This document shows, piece after piece, positions 63,273 through 64,000 of a stretch of 64,000 nt of DNA (the first letter of the stretch is position 1; each line of letters begins with the position of its first letter). The DNA lies in NCBI GenBank assembly GCA_963716735.1, contig OY970321.1, positions 558,001 to 622,000 of the forward strand. The letters run 5' to 3'. A program made the translations under genes and the position numbers. A model generated the notes under the pieces. That model did no database searches. It was given only the letters and a program-made list of their open reading frames with translations, and was not told where the DNA came from. This stretch comes from VRUE01 sp963716735. GTDB taxonomy: Bacteria > Actinomycetota > Thermoleophilia > Solirubrobacterales > 70-9.

Positions 63273-64000
63273 GCGGGCTGTCCGATCGGGGTCGTGCTCT
63301 GCTCGGGCTCGCCAGCTGCACTGACCGGCCGCTGGGGCCCGGCCGCCAGGAGCTCGTAGAGGATCGCCATCCGAACCACCAGGCCGGAAGCCACCTGCTC
63401 GGTCATCAAGGACTGCGGCGAATCGATCACCTCGCCGGAGAGCTCGACGCCACGGTTGACCGGGCCGGGATGCATCAGCAGCTGGCGGGGGCCCAGTCGC
63501 CGCGAGTCGATCTGGAAATGTGCGGCGTACTCGCGGATCGAAGGCACGAAGCTCTCCGCCATCCGCTCGCGCTGCAGGCGCAGGGCGTAGACGACGTCGG
63601 CCTCGCCGAGTCGGTCGAGCGAGTGGGCCACCTCGCAGCCGAGCTGCTCGATCCCGCGAGGGATCAGCGCCGGCGGGCCGCAAACCGTCACCTCGGCTCC
63701 CATCGCCTGGAAGGCGATCAGGTTGGAGCGGGCGACGCGACTGTGGAGCACGTCGCCGACGATCCAGATCCGCCTGCCCTCGATCGATCCGAGCCGGCGC
63801 CGCAGGGTGAATAGGTCGAGCAGCGCCTGGCTCGGGTGCTCGTGCTTGCCATCGCCGGCGTTGATCACCGTGGCCTCGCTCCAACCGGCGACGAGCTGTG
63901 CCGCGCCGGCGTAGGGATGGCGGATCACAATCGCTGCCGGGTCATAAGCCGAGAGGGTCGCGCATGTGTCCTTCAGCGACTCGCCCTTCTCGACCGAGGA
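63269..64000 (-). CDS. pyrB: aspartate carbamoyltransferase, C-terminal part (runs off window)
   Basis: 244 codons open to the window edge without a start. From the edge, SSVEKGESLKDTCATLSAYD and IRHPYAG belong to the carbamoyl-phosphate domain. The aspartate domain shows INAGDGKHEHPSQALLDLFTL, YALRLQRERM and LMHPGPVNRGVELSGEVIDSP. It condenses carbamoyl phosphate with aspartate. Most upstream visible gene of the pyrBC-carAB-pyrKD operon; regulator and promoter are outside. Confidence 0.93.
   Translation of the reverse strand, partial: SSVEKGESLKDTCATLSAYDPAAIVIRHPYAGAAQLVAGWSEATVINAGDGKHEHPSQALLDLFTLRRRLGSIEGRRIWIVGDVLHSRVARSNLIAFQAMGAEVTVCGPPALIPRGIEQLGCEVAHSLDRLGEADVVYALRLQRERMAESFVPSIREYAAHFQIDSRRLGPRQLLMHPGPVNRGVELSGEVIDSPQSLMTEQVASGLVVRMAILYELLAAGPQRPVSAAGEPEQSTTPIGQPA

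Overview
The window is high-GC and densely coding, with many ATGA/GTGA/TGATG stop-start overlaps. It looks like chromosome of an actinobacterium, most likely class Thermoleophilia (Solirubrobacterales-like). The support is an actinobacterial-type integration host factor (mIHF) beside gmk-rpoZ-coaBC, a type 1B pyrD/pyrK pair, RNase J next to dapA, GatCAB, and a HDOD-LuxR fusion regulator. The placement is inference from gene content; there is no rRNA in the window to confirm it.

Layout. 1-5.2 kb (minus): end of a PQQ-type sugar dehydrogenase, a zinc-ribbon membrane protein, NDH-2 with a perfect 27-bp operator-like palindrome, and gatC-gatA-gatB. 5.2-9.1 kb: small secreted and membrane proteins and a GMC oxidoreductase, with two large palindromic repeats between convergent genes. 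9.1-14.8 kb (minus): folD, pcrA/uvrD, cysE-cysK and a HAD phosphatase. 14.87-22.63 kb: an IS481 element inserted at the edge of a 6.7-kb integrative island. The island has a tyrosine integrase, a recombination/replication control module, and a cargo of a TIR-domain protein, a small multi-pass membrane protein and several unknown small proteins. It sits in the 3' end of an Rrf2 (CymR-like) regulator gene and contains a second, partial attachment region, which suggests two related elements stacked in tandem. 23-31 kb: two LuxR-type regulators, gltX, nfo, an IS110-family element and acyl-CoA dehydrogenase. 31-37 kb: dnaE and a two-component system closed by a strong terminator. 37-53.4 kb (minus): a long translation/RNA-processing/lysine cluster, rimP-nusA-infB-rbfA-nrnA-truB-ribF-rpsO-prx-dsbA-like-pnp-M16 peptidase-dapB-amidase-dapA-rnj. 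It is preceded by a promoter and terminator hairpin that look like an attenuator. 53.5-64 kb (minus): coaBC, rpoZ, gmk, mihF and the pyrimidine operon pyrB-pyrC-carA-carB-pyrK-pyrD.

Most striking: the IS110 element (about 27700-29030) carries, upstream of its recombinase, a sequence that folds into two guide loops. The first loop contains an 8-9 nt match to the actual left target flank and a 5-nt complement of the right flank. The second loop contains an 8-nt match to the element's right end and an 8-nt complement of its left junction. This is the logic of a bridge RNA, readable directly from the sequence. The target is the core of a family of ~145-150 bp palindromic repeats (three intact copies here, one split by the IS). 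In this family the core is conserved, but the 23-25 bp outer inverted arms are different in every copy. One intact copy (8332-8344) carries an unoccupied perfect match to the target guides.

The TIR plus membrane-protein cargo is the best candidate for an undescribed (probably anti-phage) system. Its function is inferred from family and context only.
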